Part shown: positions 46,131-57,977 of the stretch, piece by piece
Position numbering within the stretch: position 1 is the stretch's first letter
How the letters are laid out: each line of letters starts with the position of its first letter
From: Pomphorhynchus laevis
Lineage: Eukaryota > Acanthocephala > Palaeacanthocephala > Echinorhynchida > Pomphorhynchidae
NCBI GenBank assembly: GCA_012934845.2
Contig: WNNJ02003330.1
Location: forward strand, 83,791 to 147,790
Direction of reading: 5' to 3'
DNA: 64,000 nucleotides
Notes under the pieces: model-generated
Seen by the model: only the letters and a program-made list of their open reading frames with translations
What the model was told of the DNA's origin: nothing
Database searches by the model: none
Program-made: the position numbers and the translations under genes

Positions 46131-46705
46131 GTAAGTTTTTTGTTAATTTAAAAATGTTCGATAAAAATTGACTTCATTATAGAAATAATATTATTATAAA
46201 ATAAATTTTTAATTTTCTTATTGACACTCATTCCCATTGACTTTTATGTAATAGAGTCTGATGGTCAATGATCACTAAATTAACTTGTTAAATCAAGTTT
46301 TTGATAAGCTTCAACTCTTTGTACATAAATGCTTAACTTTTTATTCATCATCCATCACCATTCATCATTCAATTAGTTAATATATCATCTATAATATATG
46401 GTATAAGCATTCATATATTAGCTTTTTACCCTGATAATCAAAAAATAAACAAAATAATTTTATTCATCATTGCAATTGGCTTCTTCATATTTTACGGTTG
46501 AAATCTGAAGAAGATTTTACGGTCTGAAGAGGTCAATTGCATCAACTAAAATTTACAAATGAAGTTTTTCTGATTCTTGAGGAAAAAGGCAACACGATTA
46601 AATTTACACCGAAAGTAATCCTAAGAGATTAAATATATTATTTAGCAATTTTACACTTAAATAATTTAATTCAACAATTTAATAATTTTAATTTCTTTAG
46701 CTGTT

Positions 46706-46779
46706 GGCCGATTAGCTCAGTTGGTTAGAGCGCCGTGCTAATAACGCGGATGTCGTGGGTTCGAGCCCCACATTGGCCA
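46706..46779 (+). tRNA. tRNA-Ile (anticodon AAT)
   Basis: 74 bases. The acceptor stem GGCCGAT pairs with ATTGGCC (one G-T pair), followed by discriminator A. D arm AGCTCAGTTGGTTAGAGC; anticodon loop CTAATAA in stem GTG/CGC-type with anticodon AAT; T arm GTGGGTTCGAGCCCCAC with the TTCGA loop. The A-box (TAGCTCAGTTGG) and B-box (GGTTCGAGCCC) are intact and no intron is present, so it looks functional. It lies in sense orientation in an intron of the proposed gene. Confidence 0.97.
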
Positions 46780-46800
46780 TAATTAATTAGTTTATGTGAG

Positions 46801-46804
46801 TTTT
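46801..46804 (+). terminator. Pol III terminator of tRNA-Ile
   Basis: First run of four T on the coding strand, 22 bases after the tRNA 3' end. Between is AT-rich sequence without T4. Confidence 0.7.
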
Positions 46805-46999
46805 ATAAGATCCACAGTCACTTGCACTTTTTAGAGCTTTCCATTATATATTCGAGGTGACTCTTTAACACCAACGTAAACATAGCAAAAAATTCCCATA
46901 TCGAGCTGAATTTTTGATTTCTATCTAAATATGTTCCCATTTTCGAAAACTATAATATAGCCATATTTGAAAAGTTGTGGATATACTGCTTGTCCTGAT

Positions 47000-47690
47000 T
47001 GCTGATATACTGCGGCCTGAATACCCTGCCGATTGCCTCGGTAGGTACAAAAATGGACGACTGCTTATTGTGTCTGGCAATATCCCTACGCCTATGATTT
47101 AAATTTCCACTCCCATTCAATTTCGAGTGCAGAGTTACAACCTATGTATCAAGCACACACGGTCTCGATTGCTCGAACACAGTGTCTCGACACAGCCGCC
47201 ACAGTGCGGTCAATGCTCTTATTCGTAGTGCTTTGGTGGCGGCCGGTGACCCGTCCCGCTTAGAACCTGTTGGAATGTGCAGAGATGACGGGGAAAGACC
47301 GGATAGCGCTTCATTGGACCCTTGGGAAAGGTATGCCTACTTGTATGGGACTTTACCTGTCCCAACACACTTGCGGCTAGTAATTTGTTCAACGCGGTCT
47401 GTGCGCCGGGTGAGGTGGCGAGAGTAGCCGAGAATCGGAAGCTGGACAAAACAGGAGCATCGATGCGTTCCAATACACTTTTGTCCCATTGGCGATCGAG
47501 ACAATAGGGGCAGCCGGGCTGATTACGTCCAGCTTCCTAGAATCTCTAGGGAAGATGCTAATTGCCGCTACAGGCGATGGGAGAGCAGAGAGATTTCTCT
47601 CACAGAGATTGAACTGTGCGGTGCAATGAAGCAACGCGGCCTGTCTTTTAGAGGTCGCCCAGAAGATTGCAGAAGATTATCAATATAATC
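47000..47690 (+). mobile_element. LINE family E: C-terminal zinc and RPD-nuclease region
   Basis: Plus-strand frames read LDDCLLCLAISLRL, STHGLDCSNTVSRHSRHSAV (a H-x3-C then RH..RH.AVN), NALIRSALVAAGDPSRLEPV, ERPDSASLDPWER, LLVWDFTCPNTLAASN, FVPLAIETIGAAGL, LIAATGDGRAERFLSQRLNC. I know this order from the C-termini of animal retroelements with a restriction-like nuclease: RPDG..L.PW then (W)DVTV(P/V)DT, then F.P...ET.G and TG(D)...YL.QR.S...Q..N. RPD and the later D are the probable catalytic residues. The frame breaks twice. The RT is absent. Related in plan to family C but different in sequence. Less AT-rich than its surroundings, suggesting a younger insertion into the intron. Confidence 0.7.
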
Positions 47691-48077
47691 TTCGTCATGA
47701 TTTCCCATTTATAAACTCATTGTAATAATTGTGTAATAAATATGTATCTATTTAGTTAAAAGGTAGTTATTATTCAGATTATTGTTCAGCATTGCCGACA
47801 AAGGTTTATTTTTCCAAAGTATTTTTATCACATTTATCCCAAAGTATTTTTTATCACACTCCAAGAAAGGAATGCTATATTTTTGTGGCGTGACATTTTT
47901 AAAATGGCCTTTGATAGATGATGATTTTGCTTTAACAAACATCGTTCAATGGTTTATTGCTGTAAATTATAGTGGATGGTTTGGAGCACCTGGACAAAGG
48001 AAATTATAAGCAATTAAATTTAATCTAATAATTTAATCAAAATATTATTTAATAAATAACTATTTAATCAGATACAG

Positions 48078-48244
48078 ATATTTAATCTTTCTTCGTGAGC
48101 AAAACTTACGAATGGCTAGCAAATCACTAAATTGGCACAAATTTTATTTAATTTATTTATTTATATTATTGATTTGTAATTTTGATTCGATTCATGTACC
48201 TATATCGAGAATCAGCGCTGTGGTTCTTCTAGCAAAACAGCCAG
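48078..48244 (+). CDS. Internal exon, 55 codons, with a hydrophobic segment
   Basis: Acceptor ATCAGATACAG (an alternative AG lies 6 bp upstream, same frame) and donor CCAG|GTGATT. In phase with exon 46051-46130 it reads IYLIFLREQNLRMASKSLNW, HKFYLIYLFILLICNF (a possible membrane-spanning stretch or retained low-complexity) and DSIHVPISRISAVVLLAKQP. The conserved-looking ends flank an AT-rich middle, so the real exon could be shorter, starting at an inner AG near 48210. Ends in phase 1. Confidence 0.55.
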
Positions 48245-48531
48245 GTGATTGATTTAGTACTTAACAATAAATTAGTTCAAAATTAAATAATGCAAGGACC
48301 TATTTGCAGCAATAGATCCTTAATAATTCTTTATTAATTACGAATTATTATTTAAAATATTTATTTTATGGCATCAAATATTTTAAATAGTTGATACTGA
48401 TCCATTATTGATAAAGAATTATTTGAGCTGGATCAAAGAAAAGAGGAAATTAGTTTTGATATTTCGCTAATTTCTGTTAGCATCTTCATAAAATTACAAT
48501 TTTTTTAAATGTACATGCTTATATAAAAAAG

Positions 48532-48665
48532 TTCAAAACGATCGCCGCTATTTGCTTTGGGCAGGTGCTGCTGTTGTTAGCGATAACCAGCTGCTTTTAC
48601 TGTTATTTGAATCTTTAAGACGATTTCGGCAACTTTTGAAAGAACACAAAACGCAATGGAAATGA
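48532..48665 (+). CDS. Terminal exon with stop
   Basis: Acceptor TATAAAAAAG. In phase after AKQP it reads VQNDRRYLLWAGAAVVSDNQ, LLLLLFESLRRFRQLLKEHK and TQWK, then TGA at 48663-48665. The clear rise in GC and the amphipathic Leu/Arg helix at the end mark it as coding against very AT-rich flanks. Together with the previous three exons it closes the reading frame. Confidence 0.65.
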
Positions 48666-49699
48666 TTTAAAATAGTTAAGAAACAAAATAAAAATAAACA
48701 TAATATTTCCATTCAAAATAAATAACTAAAAAAATAGAAAAAATATGAAAAATAATTAAAATTACTAGAAAAATTAAATAAAGTATAAAGATAAAATAGA
48801 AAAGATTAATTAAACAAAAGAATTGTTTACAACATCTTTACAAAATCTTTAACGTTGCGTCAGGTTTATTATTCGGCTAATCAAATAATATTTATATTTG
48901 ATGCACATTTATTTAATAATTTTTTAGAAAACCAACATGTTATCAAGTATCGTCCACTGTTTCTCAAGCCATAATATCAGCTCGTTTGTTCCTCACCCCA
49001 ACATGACATTAATAAACGACGAAATTGAAATCCAAAATAGTTTGAATTTTTAATTCAGATCATAAAATTTTTAATATAATTTAAATGTTGTAATTTTAAT
49101 TATTTATAATTATAAAAAAAGTAATTTATAATTTATAAATTTATAATTTATAAATTATAAATTTAATCTATAAATAGCTGATCTTTAATTAGTAATTAGC
49201 TGATTACAATATAAAAATCTTTTTAAGTGTGAACAACTTTTTCAACTGGATGCAGTATAATTACAATCTTTATCCAATATTCTGGGGTAAATTGTATACA
49301 ATCAAGAGTGACATCCTTGTAGTAAAGGTATAGTAAAGTCAGTATATTTACTTGTAGTAAATATCGACTGTAAGAATGGCTCATTGTTATATATAGTTAA
49401 TTTTATTTTCCTATCAAAAATGTATTAAATGCATTAATTTTTTTGTTCATGCATTGCTACAAAAGTTGAATCAATACAATAATAACATAATTTAAGCAAC
49501 TGATTGTTCGGTGATACCTGAAACGAAACATTTATCTTTCATAGTCTGTGGGATTAGCGTGTACTTGCCGTTTTATAATATGGACGTACACAGTATACAT
49601 ACATCTAACAAAGTGTGCAGTTATATTGATATAGAATTACATTAATGAAAATGCTGTTAATCCTACGTATGCTAAAATTGGTGGTACATTAAAGGTGTC
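48666..49699. other. AT-rich spacer after the gene
   Basis: Presumed 3' untranslated and intergenic DNA. An AATAAA-like signal is possible at several sites in this composition and none can be chosen. A run of TTTATAATTTATAAATT palindromes lies near 49110-49165. Confidence 0.45.
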
Positions 49700-51070
49700 A
49701 TAAAATATTCATAATAAATGTTCAAAAAATATTGTAGGCTAATCGAAATTAATACTGGTATGAAACACTATTTCAGTATTAATTCTACAAAAGAATTTTT
49801 AGAACACACGAAAGATATAAATTTTCAGAATATATGTTAGATTTTAGTACGATCTGTACTAAAACCTTTAAAACTTTAAATGGTTTTTTCTAACCATTTA
49901 AAAAATGGTTAGAAAAATTAATTAATCTTATATTCGGAAAAAGATATACATGTAGATGTTATAATAATTATAACGCATATCTAACAAAAATTCAACAATG
50001 AAGTAAATATAAATATATGGATAAAATTGAATTAATAAAATCCTTAAATATTTTAATAAATCAAAATTATTTAAAAGTAGGGACATCTATATTTAGACAA
50101 GTAAAAGGTGTTCCAATGGGTGGTAATAGTAGCCCAATTATAGCTGACTTGTTTTTAAACTTTATAGTATATGAATTTGTTCATAAGTGTTTAAAATATA
50201 AATCTAAATTATATAAATATATGAAATACGTGTTTCGATACAATGATGATATATGTGTATTTAATTCTAATAATTTTTATTCAATTAGTGAACAAATTTA
50301 TCCAGGTAGCCTCATTCTTAATAAAACCAATATTGATGATAAAGAGGGTATATATTTAGATATGAACATTAAATTAACATCAATTTAAACTACTTTTAAT
50401 TTATACTGTAAATATGACATATTTAAATCAACAAGAAACATATTTTTGCATGAGCATTCATGCATATCATATAATAAAAAATATAATACATTAAATAATG
50501 AAATTTTAAGAATTGCAACAATATGTCACGATATTGGCTTTCTTCAAAATCATTTAAATAATTTAATAGATACATATTTTAAACTAGGTCACTATAAAAA
50601 TAACATCAAGCAGAAAATAGTAAAATATATAAATCAACACAATAATATAAAGAATAAATTTAAAATCATTAGTTAAAAATTTCAATGAATGGATAATAAA
50701 TAGTATACTTTTCTAATGATAAAGAAGGTGTATATCTAGATATGAACATTAAATTAACATTAACTAAAACTACTATTAATTTATATCGTAAAGATGACAT
50801 ATTTAAATTTACAATAAACATATTTTTGCATGAGCATTCATGCATACCGGATAATATAAAATATAATACATTAAATAATGAAATTTTAAGAATTGCAACA
50901 ATATGTAATGATACTGGCTTTCTTCAAAATCATTTAAATAATTTAATAGATACATATTTTAAACTAGGTTACTATAAAAATATCATCAAACTGAAAATAA
51001 CAAAATATATAAATCAACACAATAATTTTAAAAATAAATTTAATCTCTTAAACGGACAAGTTGTTTGAAT
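49700..51070 (+). mobile_element. Two Naiad RT tails in tandem
   Basis: First copy, 49735-50700: EINTGMKHYFSINSTKEFLE, the AS of the first Asp box, FRQVKGVPMGGNSSPIIADL at about 50095-50155, YNDD in place of YIDD at 50240, and the thumb to KNKFKII. Second copy, 50720-51070: starts within the KEGVYLDMNIKLTLTKTTIN segment and repeats to NNFKNKFNLL. Orientation is the same. Both closely resemble 20780-21732. Together they look like the head-to-tail partial dimer that PLEs often leave. Broken at about four places. Confidence 0.85.
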
Positions 51071-51149
51071 GGGTGTTAATTAAATAAATAAAGGGTTTTG
51101 TAAAATTACTATAGGTTTTGCTAAATAATAATATAACTGCTAAAAATGT

Positions 51150-54100
51150 TTAGCAATCAATTGTCCATTTCAGTCGTAGCCTTTTTTATCTTCCTTCTTA
51201 TCATTACAGCCTCAGGTTCAGAGGGACCTTTGCTCTCCGGCCGCACCAACGTGCAGCCTTCCGAATGAAACAATCGGGGTCATTTAGCCCCCTCCCAAGA
51301 ACCCAGTTGAAACGGACTATGGTTGGTAATCTCGAGATGAGGGGCTTGAGAAACCTTAGCCTCTGCTCCGGGGGACGTCCTTTAGAAAATAAGACTAATT
51401 CCAAGATAGCCCAATTACCCCAGAGGCGCACTTGGACATTTATATTCAATGACATATGCTAAACCCGTTTCAGAGCCCACCTAGTTCACTTCAGGATACG
51501 TTTAAGAATATCCAGGTCAGCTTTCGCCGACCAGTTCACCGTAACGGTGAACCCCAGGTATTTTACTCGACTCGTGAAGACAGGAAGTGATTGATTAGTC
51601 AAAATGGAGGAGAGCGCAGATAGTGCTAATCTCTTAAGCTTTTGCTTTGTTGCAGGGCCGCCGTGAAGACAACAACTTGCGATGTGGCGGAGTTTATAAG
51701 ATTGGACTTGGGTAACTGGTCTTTTAATCTTAAAAACGGCTGATGTCAGAGACTACATCTTTGCAACTGCGTCCAGAAAACAGGGATGTGGTATCATCAT
51801 CGTATACCACCAGATGTTGATCGCGTTTAAATTTTTTATAGAGTATAATGGAAGCAGCAAGATATAATATAGTAGAAAGTGGGAATCCTTGAGGCACACC
51901 GGTAATAGGGTCGAACTGACGCGCATCAAGGTCGTCTTCATAAAAGAATCGCTTGGTGTACAGCAGTATTCCACCTGTTAACAATTCTCGCAGGCAACCT
52001 GAGGGACCTTAGAGAATAGATAACAAAGGGAATGGAGATGCGGTCAAATGCAGCAGAAAAATCATGGAAAACAGCCACAGCACGATGATGACTATTATCC
52101 TGACAAAACTGCTGCACCTCACCAATTGCTGAATGTACTGAGCGACCTTTAACAAACCCATGAAAACCTGGTGGGATTAATTATGCCTACATAGATTGTC
52201 GCGGATTTTACACGCAAGCGATTTTCGTAAATGGAAATTAGGGAGTTTTGTATCGAAATAATCAGCAGGTCTTTATGACAAGAGGCCGCAATTCTTTTAG
52301 GTATAAACATTCTACGACTAATAGACGAATATTCTACTATTCTATTCTTAGGTAGAAATATACGTCTACTAATGTTGATTTTCTGGCCACATCGGAAGGA
52401 GAGACTAATAGCATTGTGACGGCCACTTCTCTTCTTTGTGCGGCTGTCAAAAGCTAACAGACCCGTGACGAATGTGGAGTGACGGATTTGGAAGTGCCCG
52501 GGGGGCAGGAGTTAAGGATATCTGTGACGGATAGGTCCCTACTTTTGAAGTCCCCCAAGGCGTATTAAGCTGAGGTGATTGGGTGGCTCCATAATTATGT
52601 AGGGATAGCGACTTCTTTAAAACTATATCAAGACCTTTACTACCAATCCAACCCAATGTTCTATTATTCCAACAGACAAATTTCTCCTTCTTAAATATCT
52701 TCCAAAAGGAAGACTGGGCTGAATTAAGGGAAGCAATGCTCGCCTTATCCTTACCCAGTTGGAACCTATACCTAGTGCATTAATATCTATTCAAGAGAGC
52801 CTGCCTGACAGAAACAGAGAAATTGGGACGACGCAGCATATAAGCTAAGGTCTTGAGTTTTGTCGGAGTGGGATTGTAAATATGACCTTTGTAGGTAGTC
52901 GAGAGCAACGCTGTAGCTTCGAAGAGAGACATGCATTAAATTTGGTCAGACTCTCATTCTTAATTCGGGGAATCGTTAGATAGCTGCCTGAAAGAAATCC
53001 TTCGTTGTGCAATGAAAGGTAGGGGACGGTACTTTATGAATAAAAGAGTCGTTCCTAGCTCTGCGGAGTGCTGCATTAATTCAACGACTAGTTCTGTCGT
53101 TGAAATTACTAAGTACCATGTCATAGCCACTATCCACAATCCTACCCAGGAGGTCACGGTTCTTGTGAATCTCACTAGGACATATGTAGATATTGGCTAG
53201 ACTGAGGCGTTTACAATTCTTACAGAGTGATATAACCAAACAAGACAGGGCTGGACAAGAGTAGTTTAGCAGGAGGAAGGATTTTAGGGACATTTAACTA
53301 AGGTTAAAAGACCTTGAGACTAATAAGAGTGATGTGGGGTTATGTACGGAGTATAGTGGGAATAAATGTGCTTAGGGATGAATCGAGTAATTTCCTGGGG
53401 GATACGAATAGACCGCGTATCCTGAAGCACTATGACATCTGCATCGCTACCGTATAGAAGTCTAAGTGCAAAAGCACCTCCCGAATTCCACTGAAGGATA
53501 TTTCGTGAAAAAGACTCACGAGTACTCTTCATTGCGTTAGATTAGCTGGGTGGGGTTGCCTTGACCTAGGCGGATATAGGGGCGGAAAGGTCGCCCATTC
53601 TATCACAAGACCCTACTATGGAAGACACTTGCCCACGGGAATTGTCATTATTTCGCATAAGTGAAACGGCTGCTTCTTCGGCCTTAGATTTTAATTTTCA
53701 CATGAGGAACTTTGTGTGATGTTGCTCCTATTTTCTTTGATTCCTTCAGGACCGGAGGGTCAGCGATTACTGGAGCGGTAAAAAATTAGGCAAGCTATAT
53801 CTGGATCAAGTCTTTAATTGCTTGAAGATTGCCTGTCTAGTGGAGTCAACTAACCTGATGATATTGTTGTCAGTCATTCTACCTGCAACTGCACCAAAAG
53901 TCACGGGGTCATCTTTTTATTGCAATGGGAGGAGAGGTGGCAGGAACAATACAGTTTGAAGTTCGCACACTTCCTGGCCCACGCCGGATGGGCTCCTTCA
54001 CAATTTAAACACTTGGGTGGGGAAGAGCGCTTCCCACCAACTTGAGGGCAATTCGTTTAGTCGCATACCCCACAAGACTTCTCCTTAACACATCCGGAGG

Positions 54101-54690
54101 CCCAGTGGCCCCATTCGTGGCAAGTATTGCAGTGCGGGTAAGTTAGCTTGTCGGTGCTTATGAGTTTAAACATTAGGTTATGCCCCCAGAAAGGGGTTAC
54201 AAGCGTCTTGTGTTAGGATTTCAGCATTATCAATGGAAGAGGACGCAAAAGCTATCGGGAGTGAAAATCCGTTCTTCCCAGTCACGTACCGGAAGTTTGT
54301 TAATCTAAATAGTCTAATTAAAGACTCAATATCCTTCTCATCCAAAGGGGGGGGAGATTCGAAATTTTGATGGAAGCTTGGATAAGTTTAAATTGTACTG
54401 TACCAAGATCAATTAATTCGTCGTGGAAAAAGGTTTATACCCCTTCGCAAGTTCACATGAAACGAAGGAGATCTTGATTTCAACTTCAAAGTAGCGTACT
54501 GAGTGGAATATGGCTCTATTATTATATTTTTCAGTAAACTTCCGCAGGAATATGTTAAATAGCTTATGGCGCTCTATTGGCGCTGATAGCTTAATAACTG
54601 CCAGATTTTTTAATTTGGGTATTGGGGGAAGTTCCCCAACTACCTCTTTTACAGTAGATGGTAAAAACCCACTTATCATTTGATATTGTA
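51150..54690 (-). mobile_element. LINE family A, copy A3
   Basis: Minus strand, full plan but heavily broken. ORF1 at 53580-54690 begins MISGFLPSTVKEVVGELPPI and has RHKLFNIFLRKFTEKYNN; the knuckle region lies near 53950-54140. ORF2 starts near 53532 (RNILQWNSGG, DADVIVLQDTRS), continues with LANIYICPSEIHKN and a degraded GDFND (LSNFNDRTSR), the RT (RRFFYEDDLDARQF, GVPQGFPL, VVYDDDTTSLF with YDDD in place of YADD) and the C-terminus AARWCGRRAKVPLNL. At least ten disruptions and some small deletions. More decayed than A1. Confidence 0.85.
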
Positions 54691-55400
54691 GACGAACTTA
54701 CATGTATTTTGCTTAATTTTACACGATATTCTCCGATTTATGTGCAATTGTAGAATCTTTTGATCCTCCGATAACACACAATTCGCTCATGAAGTAGTAT
54801 TTTCAAATTTCCAAACACAACTGTGCTCATAATCAGAAATTGTATCAGTATCTATAAAAATTAATGATTTATTAAAGTAAAAACACAAAATTCATATATA
54901 TTTTCGTTTTTTTTTCTGACTTTTTCGACCCCAGCCAAGTATGGAGCCCCAGTCGAGTTTCCTTTCTTTTTTCTTTTTTCTTTCTTTTTGCAGGTTTCGA
55001 TTGAGATTTCTTTGGTTGGATGTCGAGGATAAGAATTATAAACAAAAATTAAAAATGATAAACTGCTAAAATTCAATTCTAAAAAATAAAAATTCAAAAT
55101 AATCATTAAAAAAACAAAATTTGGATAAAATTGATATTACCAAAAAAATAAAATAAAAAATAAAAAATATTTTGTAACAAAATATTTTTTGTCATTTAAA
55201 CAATGACAAAAAAATGAAGATATAATACATTTAATTATACTTTTCTTAATTTCTCTGACAAAGCACTTGTAGGCAAGCGCACTATAAAATTAATATATAC
55301 ATCTAATTTTAGAAAAATAATCAAACAAATTCCAAACAAGATAAACAAAAACTTATTCAAAACATTTGATTTTCAAATTGTAAAATAAAACATATTTTTT
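54691..55400. other. AT-rich DNA between LINE A3 and LINE B1
   Basis: Likely the 5' end of A3 and the 3' untranslated part of B1 on the minus strand. A pyrimidine tract at 54905-55000 (CTTTCTTTTTTC-type) interrupts. The junction of the two elements cannot be placed exactly. Confidence 0.4.
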
Positions 55401-55406
55401 AATTAA

Positions 55407-57977
55407 TTAATTTTTAATTTCAATTTCATTCATAAAAAATTTATTTATTAAAATTAATAATCGTTTTAAAAATAGATATCGTTGTTCTGGAGGGCGATTG
55501 TTTGAGTAGAAGTACAATCCGCTCAATACAAACGCATTGAGCACAATTACACATCTACCCAAACCGGCATTTAACCGTCTCGCTCTTTCAAACATACGTA
55601 GCCCTTTTCTAACTAATTTGAAACACCTGGCCATATCTGACCTAGGATGCAAACGTGGTTCGAAAACGGATCCCGGAATGCGCACCCGACGCATTCGATT
55701 CCCTGGAAGAGAATCGAGGAGACGAGTGTGCTTTCCAGGACGCCGAAATCTGTAATGAACAAAATTGCTCTTCGCTGGGTTTAAAGACAAGCCAAACTTC
55801 GCTAAGCGATGAGCAACAATGTCCATTACAGACTTCATTCGCCCTTCAAACCTTGCATCCGACAGAGTATTTCTCTTAAATGCGATCGAGATGTCGTCCG
55901 CATAAATGATGGCGTGGGTGTTCCTATCCAAAAGACCCTCCAGAACTCCCCTCGTCACTATCATATAAATGATAGGAGACAGAGGTGAGCCCTGGGGAAG
56001 TTTTTTGTTGAGATGATAGTACTTACCCCCGTCATCATCCAAGTAGAAAGTTCTTGCTTTTAATATACCCAGGACACGATGCAACAAATTACTCGGTATA
56101 CCATCACTGGTTAACGTTGTAACTATTGCATCATGCCCCAAGTTGTCGAAGGCCGCCGACACATCCAGCGAATAGAGGACTGCAGGTCGTCTATCGCTGG
56201 TGAGAAAACTCTGCATGGACCTTACTGCCTTAACAGTTCCCCTTCCTCTACGAAACCCGTGAATGTGGTCTCCCAACATATCACGATCTTCGTAGAATCG
56301 GGAAAGGATCCTAGCAAGAGCTCTCTCATACACCATAACAATATTATTAGATATTGTTATGGGTCTTGTGTCTTTAGCATTCGACACCCATCTTCCCTTC
56401 GCAAGGAACACCACTTTTCCGACCGCAATATCACACCAAGATGCTAAAGGTACTCCTAGCATCTTGGCAGCAATATCCGTCCGAACCCTATCGAAGACCA
56501 ATTTGGTCGCAGTAGCGCATGCCGAAGACCCGTTAGACGAAGTATTTGGCACGACTGGCCACGCACTCAAAATGTCCTCGATAGTGATGTCCTCTTGCGA
56601 ATTGTCGATTGTCGAAAACAAGAGTTCCATACGGATCTTCATCATTTTCCTCTCGGTTCATCCTTCAGCATTGGCTAGGTGTTTCATTTTCATTTCATGA
56701 AGTACATTCCCAAAACCCTTAGAGGATATCCACTTAGAAGCCGCTGCCCTCCAAGAACGGAAGGTGGTTCGCCTAATGGTTTGCCACCATTCCTTTGAAA
56801 AATTCTTGTAAGACAGCAACTTTTTAGCGTCTACCCTCTGCTCCAACTCTTGAATATCATTCTTGAGCAGAGCCATTTGAGCGATTCTCTGAGACGAAGG
56901 ATTCGTATCCGTTCGTAAACCCCAGAGAATACGTTTCAAATGAAGAGCTTTAGGAGTGTACTTGATGTTGGGCGGTCGTTTAGTAGTTAAAAATTTATTT
57001 GCATTACTAAAAATTTCATTATTTAAAATTAATAGAGAATTTGATTCTTTTAATTTATTTGTAAAATTTGTCAAAAACGTCTCATCTAAAATATTCAAAC
57101 AATCGAAAAAATTAAAATTATTATTTATTATAAAATTATTATTGCAAATACTAAAATTTATTATTTCATTATGAGTATTTTTTAAAATAGTACAAAAAAT
57201 ATCTTTATTATTTAAATTTATCATTACTTCGCTTATTGATCTATTAAAAGCTTGTATACCGGCCCGTGTCGGTTGGAATCTTATCTTGAAAACTAGTTCC
57301 TCCTTCCACGACCAATATACAAGCTTATGCCCATCATTAAAAGTATCTGGCAGCAAATTCTGCTGCCATTTAATTTTAAAATTTGTATTTTTGTTTTGCA
57401 TAGCAAAATCTAACGTGGAGCAATAACCATTGCGACGACGGATAAATGTCCCTTCCGGGGGACATATGACCTCCCATGCTGGAGCGATCATGCTGCCCAC
57501 CCGAGACCCACCGTCGTCGTTGAAATCTCCAATTAAAAATTGACCACCCAAATTGAAGATCTTCAACAGCATTGATCGAATCTCTCTCCTCCCCTTTTTC
57601 GAACTCCAGGCCCCCGGCTTGATGTAACAATTTGCTACATAAACTGGGCGTCTAGAGATGAAAAACCGGAGGAGCTGGAATGAACCTACTTCGCTAGTGC
57701 CATGCGATAGTAAAGATGCGCAAAAACGCTTCTTTACCACCGACACTAGGAAGAGTTCCATCCTGAGACCTTCTGCTGACACAAATGTGTCGCAGTCGTC
57801 GATCTTGCTGCTAAAAATCCTCAATTGATCGGATGATCTTGCTTCCTGCAAGAGAAGCACATCTGCCGGTATGAGACTGAAATACTGTATCAGGTTCTTA
57901 ACAGAACCTATATTCCAACTCATTAGGCAGATGTCTTCAAGCGAAGAATACTCAATTCTTCGTTTTTTTTCTTGCAT
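55407..57977 (-). pseudogene. LINE B1 ORF2: APE endonuclease and reverse transcriptase
   Basis: About 857 codons including one TGA at 56658-56660, in frame with the downstream part. Endonuclease (residues 1-240): DICLMSWNIGSVKNLIQYF, VLLLQEARSSDQ (catalytic E), VANCYIKPGAWS, FLIGDFNDDGG, and FNDGHKLVYWSW in the place of the SDH box. An Asn/Asp-rich linker follows (NNKDIFCTILKN, NNNFIINNNFNFF). RT: VVFLAKGRWVSNAKDTRPI, HGFRRGRGTVKAVRSMQ, YSLDVSAAFDNLGHDAIV (first Asp box), KKLPQGSPLSPIIYM, AIIYADDISIAF (catalytic YADD) and AKFGLSLNPAKSNFV. It ends FMNEIEIKN. If the TGA were read as sense the protein would be intact; a simple nonsense mutation is likelier. Confidence 0.9.

Larger units (their letters stand above)
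34246..48665 (+). other. Host gene model (gene span), unidentified protein
   Basis: Nine exon candidates on the plus strand are listed separately. Within three blocks the reading phases agree across introns: exons 34246-34318 and 34605-34669; exons 35886-36188, 36977-37085 and 37199-37230; exons 45073-45247, 46051-46130, 48078-48244 and 48532-48665 with a stop. At least one linking exon between the first two blocks (phase 0 to 1) and one between the last two (phase 1 to 2) was not found. A possible one for the first gap starts at 34789 (YNCRAKSRFIVV). The exons make about 375 codons. I do not recognise the family. Introns hold a 4.2-kb satellite, Naiad tails, a tRNA gene, a ubiquilin fragment and a LINE piece. 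It is possible that the blocks are two genes. Confidence 0.5.

Noticed and set aside
47782-48009. Frame with GMLYFCGVTFLKWPLIDDDF as an exon of the gene
   Set aside because: Adding it breaks the phase between 46130 and 48078, while skipping it keeps the phase. It may be an unrelated coding-like patch.
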